64,000 bases of DNA, taken from the NCBI RefSeq assembly GCF_018618755.1, contig NZ_JACSMR010000006.1:62001-126000 (forward strand). Direction: 5' to 3'. A model generated the notes under the pieces. It saw only the letters and a program-made list of their open reading frames with translations. It ran no database searches and had not been told where the DNA came from. Numbering within the stretch: position 1 is the stretch's first letter; every line of letters begins with the position of its first letter. Made by a program: the position numbers and the translations under genes. Of this stretch, positions 54,697-62,304 are shown piece by piece. Source of the DNA: Exiguobacterium sp. s193 (GTDB taxonomy: Bacteria > Bacillota > Bacilli > Exiguobacteriales > Exiguobacteriaceae).

Positions 54697-54726
54697 AAAA
54701 AGACCAGGTATCGCACCCGGTCTTCA
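54697..54726 (-). terminator. Intrinsic terminator
   Basis: On the minus strand AAGACCGGGT-GCGAT-ACCTGGTCTT is followed by TTTTTG, just after the 85-aa gene at 54730. Confidence 0.85.
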
Positions 54727-54729
54727 TGA

Positions 54730-54987
54730 TTATTCCCAGTAACGAGGCTCGGATTCCTCTTCGCTCTCGCCGAGTTCGAATGTCAGGCGTCTCGTCGTCG
54801 GATCAATCGAAAAAGAAGCATTCGTATTATCGATTTGCTTGATTTCCATCGTTTCTTCATCAAGGATTAGCGTCAAGCGGACCTTATCTTCATGATCGAC
54901 GAGCAGGACACCATCTTCTTTCAGCCACAAGTCGATGACTGGTGAATAACGAAGGGTCCAACCGTTTGCTAATGGTATTTCATTCAT
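54730..54987 (-). CDS. Hypothetical protein, 85 aa
   Basis: A small acidic protein built of short beta strands (GWTLRYSPVIDLWLKEDGVLLVD, RLTLILDEETMEIKQID) ending in the acidic tail ESEEESEPRYWE. No signal or membrane segment, and no family recognised. The start ATG 54987 follows TAGGAGGAACCGATCC. It precedes a strong terminator and follows the membrane gene at 55027 by 39 nt. Confidence 0.65.
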   Translation of the reverse strand: MNEIPLANGWTLRYSPVIDLWLKEDGVLLVDHEDKVRLTLILDEETMEIKQIDNTNASFSIDPTTRRLTFELGESEEESEPRYWE

Positions 54988-55026
54988 AATGGATCGGTTC
55001 CTCCTAAAATCATTGAATCATGTTCT

Positions 55027-55332
55027 TTATTTATCATGCTGTTCTGCACTGGATAATGCAAGTGGCGCGATTGTCTCTTGTTGATCGTAAGACAGATGAT
55101 AAGACTGCTCACGCTTTTGCATACGGTCAAGTTGTTTTTTGACACGACGGTCTTGCACGTATTCATGGTAGGCATGATAGCTTGTACGGAGCAACTGTCT
55201 GAACGAAGAGAGAGACAGACAAATCGATAGCGTAAAGACAAAAATCCCGATCGAATCGGTATAATAACCAGAGGTGAAACTAAGGTATGTACTAATGAGA
55301 CCTGCAAGCGTCGTAAATAAGTAAAAAGACAA
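55027..55332 (-). CDS. Small membrane protein with charged tail, unknown function
   Basis: The 101-aa product starts at TTG 55332, seven nt after GGAGG. It has two hydrophobic segments (residues about 2-18 and 24-42), then a basic, probably coiled-coil region (YVQDRRVKKQLDRMQKREQ). A frame of 121 codons overlaps in another phase (54984-55349), but its ATG lies upstream of the ribosome site and its composition is not protein-like. No family recognised. Confidence 0.65.
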   Translation of the reverse strand: MSFYLFTTLAGLISTYLSFTSGYYTDSIGIFVFTLSICLSLSSFRQLLRTSYHAYHEYVQDRRVKKQLDRMQKREQSYHLSYDQQETIAPLALSSAEQHDK

Positions 55333-55433
55333 GTAACTTCCTCCTTCATGTCGCGATGCTCATTGCATATATTAAGACAATTCGCTAAGAAGATCGGATT
55401 TCCTTTGTTGCCCAGTAAATCTTCGGAAACAAA

Positions 55434-55463
55434 TAAAAAAATCTACACGGAGGGTGTAGATTT
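55434..55463 (-). terminator. Intrinsic terminator
   Basis: On the minus strand AATCTACAC-CCTCC-GTGTAGATT is followed by TTTTATTTG, starting at the stop of the 55-aa gene. Confidence 0.85.
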
Positions 55464-55630
55464 TAAGGTGTATCGATTTGTTGAAGCGCAGGTGTCTTCG
55501 GTGAGAGGTCAGTACTGTTCGATCCTTCAGCGAAAACGATTCCGATTGTTGCGAGAAATGCGAAAAAAGCGAATACCAATGTTTTTGTAAAGCGTCTTGC
55601 GAAAGACCGCGATTGAATGTTATGAAACAT
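55463..55630 (-). CDS. Small secreted or membrane-anchored peptide (55 aa)
   Basis: An ATG at 55630 behind GGGGGAAAAAC starts a 55-codon frame closed by a perfect terminator. The N-terminus is basic (SRSFARRFTK), followed by a hydrophobic core (LVFAFFAFLATIGIVFA) and a polar tail (EGSNSTDLSPKTPALQQ). This is a typical signal peptide, possibly cut after VFA, giving a short secreted peptide, or else a one-span anchor. I recognise no family. It is its own transcription unit. Confidence 0.6.
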   Translation of the reverse strand: MFHNIQSRSFARRFTKTLVFAFFAFLATIGIVFAEGSNSTDLSPKTPALQQIDTP

Positions 55631-55866
55631 GTTTTTCCCCCATATTTACCAAAACTAAACCTTCTTTTTCCTATTCTCTTATCATATCTGTTTTATTCGA
55701 AAAAATCATTTAAATCAGATTCGTTCACAAAAATGTCACAAATGTGTCGTTTCATTTGATGACAGGGATAGGCTGAAAAAGAGTATAGTATTGTAGGTGA
55801 TGAAAAGAACTGACGGTTATCTGAGTGAATCAGCTTAACCAAGTTAATGAAAGGAGATGACCATAA

Positions 55867-56721
55867 ATGGCACTACGCGCAGGACAGGTTGTCACATTAA
55901 AAGTAGAACGGGAAGCAGATTTTGGTGTCTTTTTAAGTGATGGTACGGAGGATATCTTACTTCATAAAAATGAACAGACAAAACCGCTTACATTAGAAGA
56001 AGAAGTGGAAGTGTTTCTTTATCAGGACAATGAAGGGCGTCTCGCCTCGTCGATGACGATTCCGGAAGCGTCATTTGAAGATTACGTCAAAGCACCGATT
56101 AACGGAACGCGTTACAATACGGGTGTTTTTGCGAACATCGGAATTCAAAAGGATGTCCTCGTCTCACTGGACGATCTCCCACAACGCCGGACGTTTTGGC
56201 CGGAAGAAGGAGACGAACTGTACATTCGTTTGAAACATGATCAAAAATTACGATTGCTCGGCGATCCGGCACCGTATGCGTATTTCAATCTCAAAGCGAA
56301 ACCAGCACCGGAAGAGTGGAATAACATGGACGTCGAAGGACTTGTTTTCGCCCAGCGTGATCCGGGTGTTAATGTTTGGGTCAATGATCAAACGATTGGT
56401 TTTCTCCATGAACAAGAGATGGAACGGTGGCCGCGTCTCGGAGAAGTTATGAAATTACGGGTGACAAATGTGAAGCCAGATGGTACAGTATTACTTTCAG
56501 CAAGACCACGTGCTCACGAGGCAATCGACATCGATGCGGATTTAATCCTGAACCACCTACTTGAACATGGCGGTCAGATGGCGTATGGTGATAAGACACC
56601 TCCTGAGACGATTGATGAGGTATTCGGCCTAAGTAAGGCTGCCTTCAAACGTGCTCTAGGTCGATTGTTGAAAGATAAAAAAATAGAAAAACATGAAACG
56701 GGTATTCGGCTAACGAAATAA
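55867..56721 (+). CDS. cvfB: S1-domain RNA-binding protein CvfB
   Basis: The 284-aa protein has tandem S1-like OB folds (the first, residues 1-65, with GQVVTLKVEREADFGVFLSDG; the third around 150-215) and a C-terminal winged-helix domain (FGLSKAAFKRALGRLLKDKKIE). That is the CvfB/YitL architecture, an RNA-binding regulator that affects virulence factors in S. aureus and RNA turnover. ATG 55867 follows AAAGGAGATGACCATAA. It stands alone between a divergent small gene and a structured intergenic region. Confidence 0.88.
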   Translation: MALRAGQVVTLKVEREADFGVFLSDGTEDILLHKNEQTKPLTLEEEVEVFLYQDNEGRLASSMTIPEASFEDYVKAPINGTRYNTGVFANIGIQKDVLVSLDDLPQRRTFWPEEGDELYIRLKHDQKLRLLGDPAPYAYFNLKAKPAPEEWNNMDVEGLVFAQRDPGVNVWVNDQTIGFLHEQEMERWPRLGEVMKLRVTNVKPDGTVLLSARPRAHEAIDIDADLILNHLLEHGGQMAYGDKTPPETIDEVFGLSKAAFKRALGRLLKDKKIEKHETGIRLTK

Positions 56722-56754
56722 TTTAGCCAACTGAACCTACGTTTCGAATAAATA

Positions 56755-56932
56755 GTTAGGAATTCATCATTTTGGTGGTTGCGGCTGGTTTTAACCGGCG
56801 ACCATTTCCAAATAAAACCCCATCACTAGTGGGGGCAAGCGGCGCGATTCAAAGCGTTGAACGGTCCGGGCATCATGCCTTTCCCTCGCCCTTATGGCAA
56901 CGATTATGATGGTGACTTCCCTAAACATTATT
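56755..56932 (+). ncRNA. Candidate structured non-coding RNA between cvfB and cshA
   Basis: This GC-rich segment in a 337-bp gap has several nested stems: GCTGG-TTTTAA-CCGGC inside TGGTT/GACCA, CCCCATCAC/GTGGGG, GGCATCATGCC within GGGC/GCCC. The two ends (TTAGGAATTCATCAT and ATGATGGTGACTTCCCTAA) can form an interrupted closing stem. A length of about 175 nt with a closing stem recalls 6S RNA, but I could not match a known family. A cshA leader element is another option, though the recognised cshA promoter lies downstream. Confidence 0.4.
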
Positions 56933-56970
56933 ATCAGTAGAAATAGCCTCTATCTTTAAGGACGGGCTTC

Positions 56971-57032
56971 TGCTATAATAGGTAGTCGATTGTATTCGTT
57001 ACGGTAGCGTCTGTTTAGTGGCAGACGCTTTT
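56971..57032 (+). promoter_or_regulatory. cshA promoter (extended -10) and hairpin in its 5' leader
   Basis: TGCTATAAT at 56971-56979 is an extended -10; no good -35 is present. The resulting leader of about 73 nt contains the terminator-like hairpin AGCGTCTG-TTTAGTGG-CAGACGCTTTTC (57006-57032) ahead of the ribosome site AAAGGAG. This could be an attenuator or a temperature-sensitive leader. Confidence 0.5.
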
Positions 57033-57058
57033 CATATGACAAAGGAGAGTATTTAGCA

Positions 57059-58645
57059 TTGACAACATTTCGTGAATTAAATCTTAGTGAGGCACTTATC
57101 AAAGGTGTCCTAAAAATGGGCTTTGAAGAAGCAACTCCAATCCAAGCAGAAACAATTCCAGTCGGTCTTAGCGGCGTTGACTTAATCGGTCAAGCACAAA
57201 CAGGTACTGGTAAAACAGCAGCATTCGGTATTCCGACGATTGAGCGTCTTGACGCAAAATCGCGCCATATCCAAGCGTTGATCCTCGCACCGACTCGTGA
57301 ACTTGCGATTCAAGTAGCAGAAGAATTGAACCGCATTGGTGAAATGAAACGCGTTCATGCATTGCCAGTATACGGTGGTCAGCAAATCGACCGTCAGATT
57401 CGTGCGCTTCGTAAGAACCCACAAATCGTCGTTGCGACACCTGGTCGTCTAATGGACCACATGAACCGTAAAACATTAAACCTTGACCACGTTCAAACCG
57501 TCATCTTGGATGAAGCAGATGAAATGTTGAACATGGGCTTCGTGGAAGATATCGAAAAAATCTTAGGTACACTTCCGCCAACTCGTCAAACACTCTTGTT
57601 CTCTGCAACGATGCCACCGCAGATTCGTAAAATCGCGGATCGTTTCATGACAACACCAACACACATCAAAGTAAAAGCAAAAGAAATGACAGTCGAAAAC
57701 ATCGACCAATCATTCATCGAACTAAAAGAAAGCCAAAAATTCGATGTGCTTTGCCGCTTGATTGATACAGATTCTCCAGAACTTTCAATCATCTTTGGTC
57801 GTACGAAAAAACGTGTTGACGAAATGACGGAAGGACTTATCCAACGTGGATACACGGCGGACGGATTACACGGTGACTTAACACAAGCGAAACGTGACCA
57901 AGTCATTCGTCGCTTCAAAAAAGGAACAATCGATATCCTTGTTGCGACAGACGTTGCAGCACGTGGACTTGATATTTCTGGTGTTACACACGTTTACAAC
58001 TTTGATGTACCACAAGATCCAGAGAGCTACGTTCACCGTATCGGTCGTACGGGACGTGCTGGTAAAACAGGATCAGCAATCACGTTCGTTACACCACGTG
58101 AATTTGGTCAAATCAAAACAATCGAACGCGTAACAAACAAAAAAATGTCACGTCGCCATGCACCGACGCTTGACGAAATCTTGGAAGGCAACTTGAAGCT
58201 TGCTGCACAAGAACTCATCAAACGTGTAGAAGCGAAAAACTCACAAGAGTATACAACACTCGCTCAAGAACTTCTTGAAGAGTATGAAGCAGTTGAATTA
58301 ATCGCAGCAGCGCTTAAAGGATTAACGAAAGAGCCGGACGCGACTCCAGTTCAAATTTCGTCAATCGAACCAATCCGTGTCAAACGTTTTGGTAGCAATG
58401 GTGGCGGTGGTAACCGTCGTCCTTACGGCAATAAAGGTGGATCAGGTTCTGGTTCTTCTAACCGTGGTGGCGGATACCGTGGCAGCAACCCACGTGGTGG
58501 GGAGCGCCGTGAAGGCGGTCGTCCTTCTGAAGGTAACCGTAGCTCATCTTCTTCAGATCGCCGTGAAGGTGGATACGCTGGTCGTAGCAACCGTAGCGAA
58601 AGTGATCGTAACCGTGGCGGACGTAAACCACGTTTTGAAAAGTAA
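57059..58645 (+). CDS. cshA: DEAD-box RNA helicase CshA
   Basis: The 528-aa protein has all DEAD-box motifs: Q motif [19 protein letters not shown] (about residue 46), [22 protein letters not shown] and [12 protein letters not shown] long C-terminal extension ends in a Gly/Arg/Ser-rich tail (about residues 445-528) with RGG-like repeats. CshA-type helicases act in cold adaptation, mRNA decay and ribosome assembly. The start is TTG at 57059. Codon use is noticeably biased, consistent with high expression. Confidence 0.92.
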   Translation: MTTFRELNLSEALIKGVLKMGFEEATPIQAETIPVGLSGVDLIGQAQTGTGKTAAFGIPTIERLDAKSRHIQALILAPTRELAIQVAEELNRIGEMKRVHALPVYGGQQIDRQIRALRKNPQIVVATPGRLMDHMNRKTLNLDHVQTVILDEADEMLNMGFVEDIEKILGTLPPTRQTLLFSATMPPQIRKIADRFMTTPTHIKVKAKEMTVENIDQSFIELKESQKFDVLCRLIDTDSPELSIIFGRTKKRVDEMTEGLIQRGYTADGLHGDLTQAKRDQVIRRFKKGTIDILVATDVAARGLDISGVTHVYNFDVPQDPESYVHRIGRTGRAGKTGSAITFVTPREFGQIKTIERVTNKKMSRRHAPTLDEILEGNLKLAAQELIKRVEAKNSQEYTTLAQELLEEYEAVELIAAALKGLTKEPDATPVQISSIEPIRVKRFGSNGGGGNRRPYGNKGGSGSGSSNRGGGYRGSNPRGGERREGGRPSEGNRSSSSSDRREGGYAGRSNRSESDRNRGGRKPRFEK

Positions 58646-58647
58646 GA

Positions 58648-58687
58648 AGTTGGAACCGATTTGTCACAGACAAGTCGGTTCTTTTTT
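58648..58687 (+). terminator. Intrinsic terminator after cshA
   Basis: GAACCGATTTGT-CAC-AGACAAGTCGGTTC followed by TTTTTT. Confidence 0.85.
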
Positions 58688-58742
58688 ATGAACTGCCATG
58701 ATAAAATGAGCAATGAAAGATATAGAGAGGGCTGAATCGTTC

Positions 58743-59009
58743 GTGTATACCATTTATGCAGTAGCATTCGTTTGTCTGATCGGATTGCTCATCGCGACGA
58801 AGAAAATTAGTGAGCAAACGACAAAAGGACACTTTCGTTATATCCCTTTAGCGACGTTATTGTTCGGCGGGATTATCTTTCTCGTCTTGGCGATTGGTAA
58901 GGGTGGTGCGACGGGCATTCAATATGGTGTTCTGAGCATCGTCTACTTGACGGCGACGTTTGGGGTCTATTTGTACATTGCGTTAAGAAAAGATACGACG
59001 TTATTTTAA
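58743..59009 (+). CDS. Small membrane protein, unknown function
   Basis: An 88-aa product with three hydrophobic segments (about residues 3-20, 36-53 and 62-80) and a short charged loop (KKISEQTTKGHFRY). GTG 58743 follows AGAGAGGG at about 11 nt. An in-frame ATG at 58713 would add ten residues, but it has no ribosome site and lies within a -10-like TGATAAAAT region. No family recognised. Confidence 0.65.
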   Translation: MYTIYAVAFVCLIGLLIATKKISEQTTKGHFRYIPLATLLFGGIIFLVLAIGKGGATGIQYGVLSIVYLTATFGVYLYIALRKDTTLF

Positions 59010-59047
59010 AGAAAGGACCTCTCTGATTACAGGGAGGTCCTTTTTTG
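59010..59047. terminator. Intrinsic terminator
   Basis: AAAGGACCTCTCTG-ATTA-CAGGGAGGTCCTTTTTTG, a perfect stem. Confidence 0.88.
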
Positions 59048-59080
59048 ATAAGATGGAACAAGAGAACAGGGGGGAGAAGA

Positions 59081-60271
59081 ATGGATGCGTTAGAAGTCAT
59101 TGTTCATCCCGAACAGATTGAGGCGTGGTTCCAACCAATTGTTGGAGCAGCTCCTTTTAAAGTGGAAGGGTATGAAATCCAATCTCATTTTCGCGGCGAG
59201 CCGCTGAAACCATTTTTTCAAGAAGATGATGTACCAATCGAGTATCAGTTAGAAGTCATGAGTCATGTCATTCGTCATGCCTTTCAAAAAGTACCGGCAG
59301 ATGCTCATTCGTTTGTCTTAATCCGTTGTCGTCCTGCCTGGTTGTTCGAAAACGGGGGCGAAGACTTTTTGAACATCTTACGGGACGCGCAAATCGATTT
59401 TCCGGAAGACCGGTTATATATCACACTAACCGATGTCCAAGTGGATGATTTTGATCGACTCGGACGGATCGTCGCATACTATCAAAATTCAGGTTTAAAA
59501 GTTGCACTTGATCGTGCGGAAGCGACGAGCTTAGAACGGGTTTTTGCCATGTCGCCGGACATGCTGATTGTCGATTTATCCTCGATGATTGAAAAAAAGA
59601 CCGTCTCAGCAAGCTATCCACACCTATTACAAACAATGGAACACTTATGTGATCAGCTCGGAGCCCCGCTTCTTTACAAAAATATCAGCCATCTCGGTCA
59701 ACTTCGGTATGCTTGGCAACATGGTGGACGCTATTATATGGGAACGCTACTCGGTGAAACGACACCTGACTGGGTGACAACATGCCCTGGCATGGAAATA
59801 TTATTACACGAAGTGCCGATGTTCTACAAATACGACCGGGAACAAATGAATCGGTTATTCCAGCTCGAGCAAGACTGGACGGTCCGGTTTAATGAATATT
59901 GTCAGTCGTTAAAAGCAGATGAGCCACTGGATGATTGGTTGATGCGGCTCGCCCGAAAGATGGAGCCGGAATTCATTCGTTTCTACATTACGGATGCGAA
60001 CGGGTTTCAAAAATCATCAAACATTAGTAAAAAAAGTGGTGAATGGAAAACATACGCGTTCTATAAGGGATACAATTGGAGTTTTCGACCGTATTTCATT
60101 CGGACAACGGTCGCGATGGAACGACGGAACACGGGCTATTTGTCTGACCGGTACGTCGATTTTAGTTCAAGTGAACAAACGCGAACGTTCAGTATGCCGC
60201 TAAATAATGGGATGTTCTTATTTGCTGATATTTCAGCAAGTTATTTATATCAAGAACGGTTAAGTGAATAA
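59081..60271 (+). CDS. ykuI: YkuI-like degenerate EAL-domain protein
   Basis: The 396-aa protein has an EAL-type domain in residues 1-245 and a PAS-like YkuI_C domain after it (MRLARKMEPEFIRFYITDANGFQKSSN...). The signature position reads GYEIQSHFRG instead of GYEALLR. B. subtilis YkuI has the same two-domain plan, binds c-di-GMP but shows no phosphodiesterase activity; a sensor role is therefore likely here. ATG 59081 follows GGGGGAGAAGA; an in-frame ATG at 59045 lies in the terminator. map follows after 14 nt and is probably cotranscribed. Confidence 0.82.
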   Translation: MDALEVIVHPEQIEAWFQPIVGAAPFKVEGYEIQSHFRGEPLKPFFQEDDVPIEYQLEVMSHVIRHAFQKVPADAHSFVLIRCRPAWLFENGGEDFLNILRDAQIDFPEDRLYITLTDVQVDDFDRLGRIVAYYQNSGLKVALDRAEATSLERVFAMSPDMLIVDLSSMIEKKTVSASYPHLLQTMEHLCDQLGAPLLYKNISHLGQLRYAWQHGGRYYMGTLLGETTPDWVTTCPGMEILLHEVPMFYKYDREQMNRLFQLEQDWTVRFNEYCQSLKADEPLDDWLMRLARKMEPEFIRFYITDANGFQKSSNISKKSGEWKTYAFYKGYNWSFRPYFIRTTVAMERRNTGYLSDRYVDFSSSEQTRTFSMPLNNGMFLFADISASYLYQERLSE

Positions 60272-60285
60272 GGAGGAAATGAAAC

Positions 60286-61032
60286 ATGTTGGATTATAAT
60301 TATGATGCACTACGTGAGATTGGGCGAATCGTCGCCATCGCACGCGATGAAATGGCAGATGCCGTCAAACCGGGGATTACGACGAAGGAACTAGATGACA
60401 TCGGGGCACGCATCTTGAAGGAACACGGGGCGGAATCAGCACCAATCGTTATGTATGATTTCCCTGGAGCGACATGTATCAGTGTCAATGAAGTCGCAGC
60501 TCACGGGATTCCGGGTGCATATGTCATTCAAGAAGGAGACATCGTCAACGTCGATGTCTCGGCAGTCAAAGACGGCTACTATTCAGATACAGGTAAAACG
60601 GTGATTGCGGGCGAAGCGAAGCGTCCTGAACATGTCCGACTGGTCGAAGTGTCCTTGTCGGCCCTTGAAAAAGGACTTGAAAAAGTCAAAGCTGGTACGA
60701 AAGTCAATCAAATCGGGAAAGCAATCTATGCGGAAACACGCAAAAATGGCTTTACGGTCATTCGGAATTTAGCCGGTCACGGATTAGGAAAAACGTTGCA
60801 CGGTGAACCAGAATCGATTTCGAATTATTTCAACCGGGAAGAAAATGATTTGTTGAAAGAAGGACAAGTCATCGCAGTTGAAACGTTTATTTCGACGAGC
60901 GACGAATTTTGTATGGAAGATGAAAAGGATGGCTGGACACTGTATACACCAAACAAAAGTCTGGTCTCGCAGTTCGAACATAGTGTCGTCGTCTTGAAGG
61001 ATGGATACGAAATCTTGACGAAGGCAGACTAA
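60286..61032 (+). CDS. map: Methionine aminopeptidase, type I
   Basis: Map removes the initiator methionine from nascent proteins. The 248-aa product shows the five metal ligands in order: Asp in VNVDVSAVKDG, Asp in YYSDTGKT, His in NLAGHGLGKTLHGEP, Glu in AVETFIS and Glu in QFEHSVVV. Bacillales often carry a second copy in the ribosomal protein cluster; this stand-alone gene may be the paralogue (YflG-like). Ribosome site AAGGAGGAAATGAAAC. It ends inside a terminator followed by repeat copy E. Confidence 0.93.
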   Translation: MLDYNYDALREIGRIVAIARDEMADAVKPGITTKELDDIGARILKEHGAESAPIVMYDFPGATCISVNEVAAHGIPGAYVIQEGDIVNVDVSAVKDGYYSDTGKTVIAGEAKRPEHVRLVEVSLSALEKGLEKVKAGTKVNQIGKAIYAETRKNGFTVIRNLAGHGLGKTLHGEPESISNYFNREENDLLKEGQVIAVETFISTSDEFCMEDEKDGWTLYTPNKSLVSQFEHSVVVLKDGYEILTKAD

Positions 61033-61066
61033 AAAAAGCGTCGTTCCGTAAAGGGACGGCGCTTTT
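61032..61066 (+). terminator. Intrinsic terminator after map
   Basis: AAGCGTCGTTCC-GTAAA-GGGACGGCGCTTTT; it directly abuts the map stop and the inverted repeat copy E. Confidence 0.8.
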
Positions 61067-61070
61067 AGAA

Positions 61071-61193
61071 TGTAGACAAACTCTGGTTAAGCGTGAACAT
61101 GCAATCCGTTCGTGCGTCCCTGTCTCGCCTCGTTTTCAAAGTGGCAACCGTCTGCATGCCGGGATTTGCCTCGCCCGAGGAAAGCAACGAAAA
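61071..61193 (-). repeat. Dispersed intergenic repeat, copy E (inverted, internally deleted)
   Basis: Starts TGTAGACAA (61071-61079), the complement of the right end of the other copies. On the minus strand it then matches their right arm (GCATGTTCACGCTT, GAGGCGAGACAGGGA, GCATGCAGACGGTTGCC) and jumps to the beginning of the central segment (TTTTCGTTGCTTTCCTCGGGCGAGGC read on the same strand). About 200 bp of the full element are missing, and no left end is present. Nothing else recognisable lies between it and menC. Confidence 0.78.
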
Positions 61194-61233
61194 GGTAGAA
61201 GATTTTTTTGACAGATATGACTTCTCCATGCCG

Positions 61234-62304
61234 TCAAAGAACGAGTTTAGACTGGGTAAGTCGTCCTAACCGCTCGAGTGAGACCTCGTGTTCAGCATAT
61301 CGAATTTGACCGTTCTCAATCCGATAGTCAACTTCAAGGAGATCTTCGACGAAATAGTGATCGGTTCCAGCCATGTCAATCGGATAAGCAAGACCGGGTA
61401 ACGTAGCAAACGCCAGCGTCTGGCGACGGCCGATGCCACTCTCAAACATTCCGCCGAGCCAATACGTCGCTTTTTCCCGAATCGTTAAGGCATTCGTCAA
61501 TCCACCGACGCGTGCCGGCTTGATATTGATGATTTGACCTGCATGGAGTGAGTGCATTAAATCAGCGTCAGCCGCGGTTTCGATCGACTCGTCCAAACAA
61601 ATTGGGGTTGAGAGGAGTGACGCGGCATATTGATGCGTCAACCAATCATTTGCCCGGAATGGTTGCTCCATCATGAGTAATCCATACTGATCCCAGTCCT
61701 GTAAAAGGCGTATATCTGAACGGGTGAAACTTCCGTTGGCATCAAACATTAAAGGCGCATCAGGGAATTGTTTTCGGACGTGCGCCAAGATGGAAGTGTC
61801 CGTCGGGGCTAGCTTTAGCTTGATGCGCTGAAAACCTTCCTGTAAGGCGTTTTCAACGGCGTGTGTTGTCTCGATTGCCCCGGCTCGACCAAGTGCCTTT
61901 CCACACGCGATAGCTTGTTTCTCGTCACCCCCGAGATACGTGGCAAGCGTTTGGTTACTTGCGTTGGCAAACAATTCATAGACAGCTCCGTCGAACATCG
62001 CTTTGGCCATCTGGTTTCCCTGAATCGGTTGGAAGCGTGTGGTGACTTCTGACGGATGATTGAGCGGTGCTTGAAGCAAGCGATAGAGGATGGGGGCCAA
62101 AGCATGAATCGAATCTTGTGTCTCCGCGGTATACCAAGGTGTCTCAAAGGCGACACCTTCCCCGTAGCCGATGTTGCCTTCTGTGTCCGTCAATCGAAGA
62201 ATCGTCGTCCGGCGATCGCTTAAAGTAGTGAGTGCCGTTTTCATCGGCTGACGGAATCTTAATCGGACATCAAACAATTCTGCGCTTCGAAGTGTGATTG
62301 TCAT
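61234..62304 (-). CDS. menC: o-Succinylbenzoate synthase
   Basis: MenC dehydrates SHCHC to o-succinylbenzoate in menaquinone synthesis. The 356-aa enolase-superfamily protein has the Lys of KLKLAP (about residue 163), metal ligands Asp in FDANGSF, Glu in MEQPF and Asp in CLDES, and the second Lys in INIKPARVGG. Related N-acylamino-acid racemases and dipeptide epimerases look similar, but overlap with menE (4 nt) and the nearby menB settle the role. The gene ends the men cluster at this side. Confidence 0.9.
   Translation of the reverse strand: MTITLRSAELFDVRLRFRQPMKTALTTLSDRRTTILRLTDTEGNIGYGEGVAFETPWYTAETQDSIHALAPILYRLLQAPLNHPSEVTTRFQPIQGNQMAKAMFDGAVYELFANASNQTLATYLGGDEKQAIACGKALGRAGAIETTHAVENALQEGFQRIKLKLAPTDTSILAHVRKQFPDAPLMFDANGSFTRSDIRLLQDWDQYGLLMMEQPFRANDWLTHQYAASLLSTPICLDESIETAADADLMHSLHAGQIINIKPARVGGLTNALTIREKATYWLGGMFESGIGRRQTLAFATLPGLAYPIDMAGTDHYFVEDLLEVDYRIENGQIRYAEHEVSLERLGRLTQSKLVL

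Noticed and set aside
54984-55349. 121-codon minus-strand frame overlapping the small membrane protein gene
   Set aside because: Its ATG lies before the AAGGAGG ribosome site; the overlapping frame starting at TTG 55332 has correct spacing and membrane-protein composition.
55730-55790. Sigma-B or Fnr-type elements upstream of cvfB
   Set aside because: GTTTCA...GGGATA has too short a spacer for sigma-B, and the nearby TGTCACA/TGTG repeats do not fit TGTGA-N6-TCACA.
58377-58691. Plus and minus frames over the cshA Gly/Arg tail
   Set aside because: Low-complexity sequence gives open frames in several phases; only the helicase frame has motifs.
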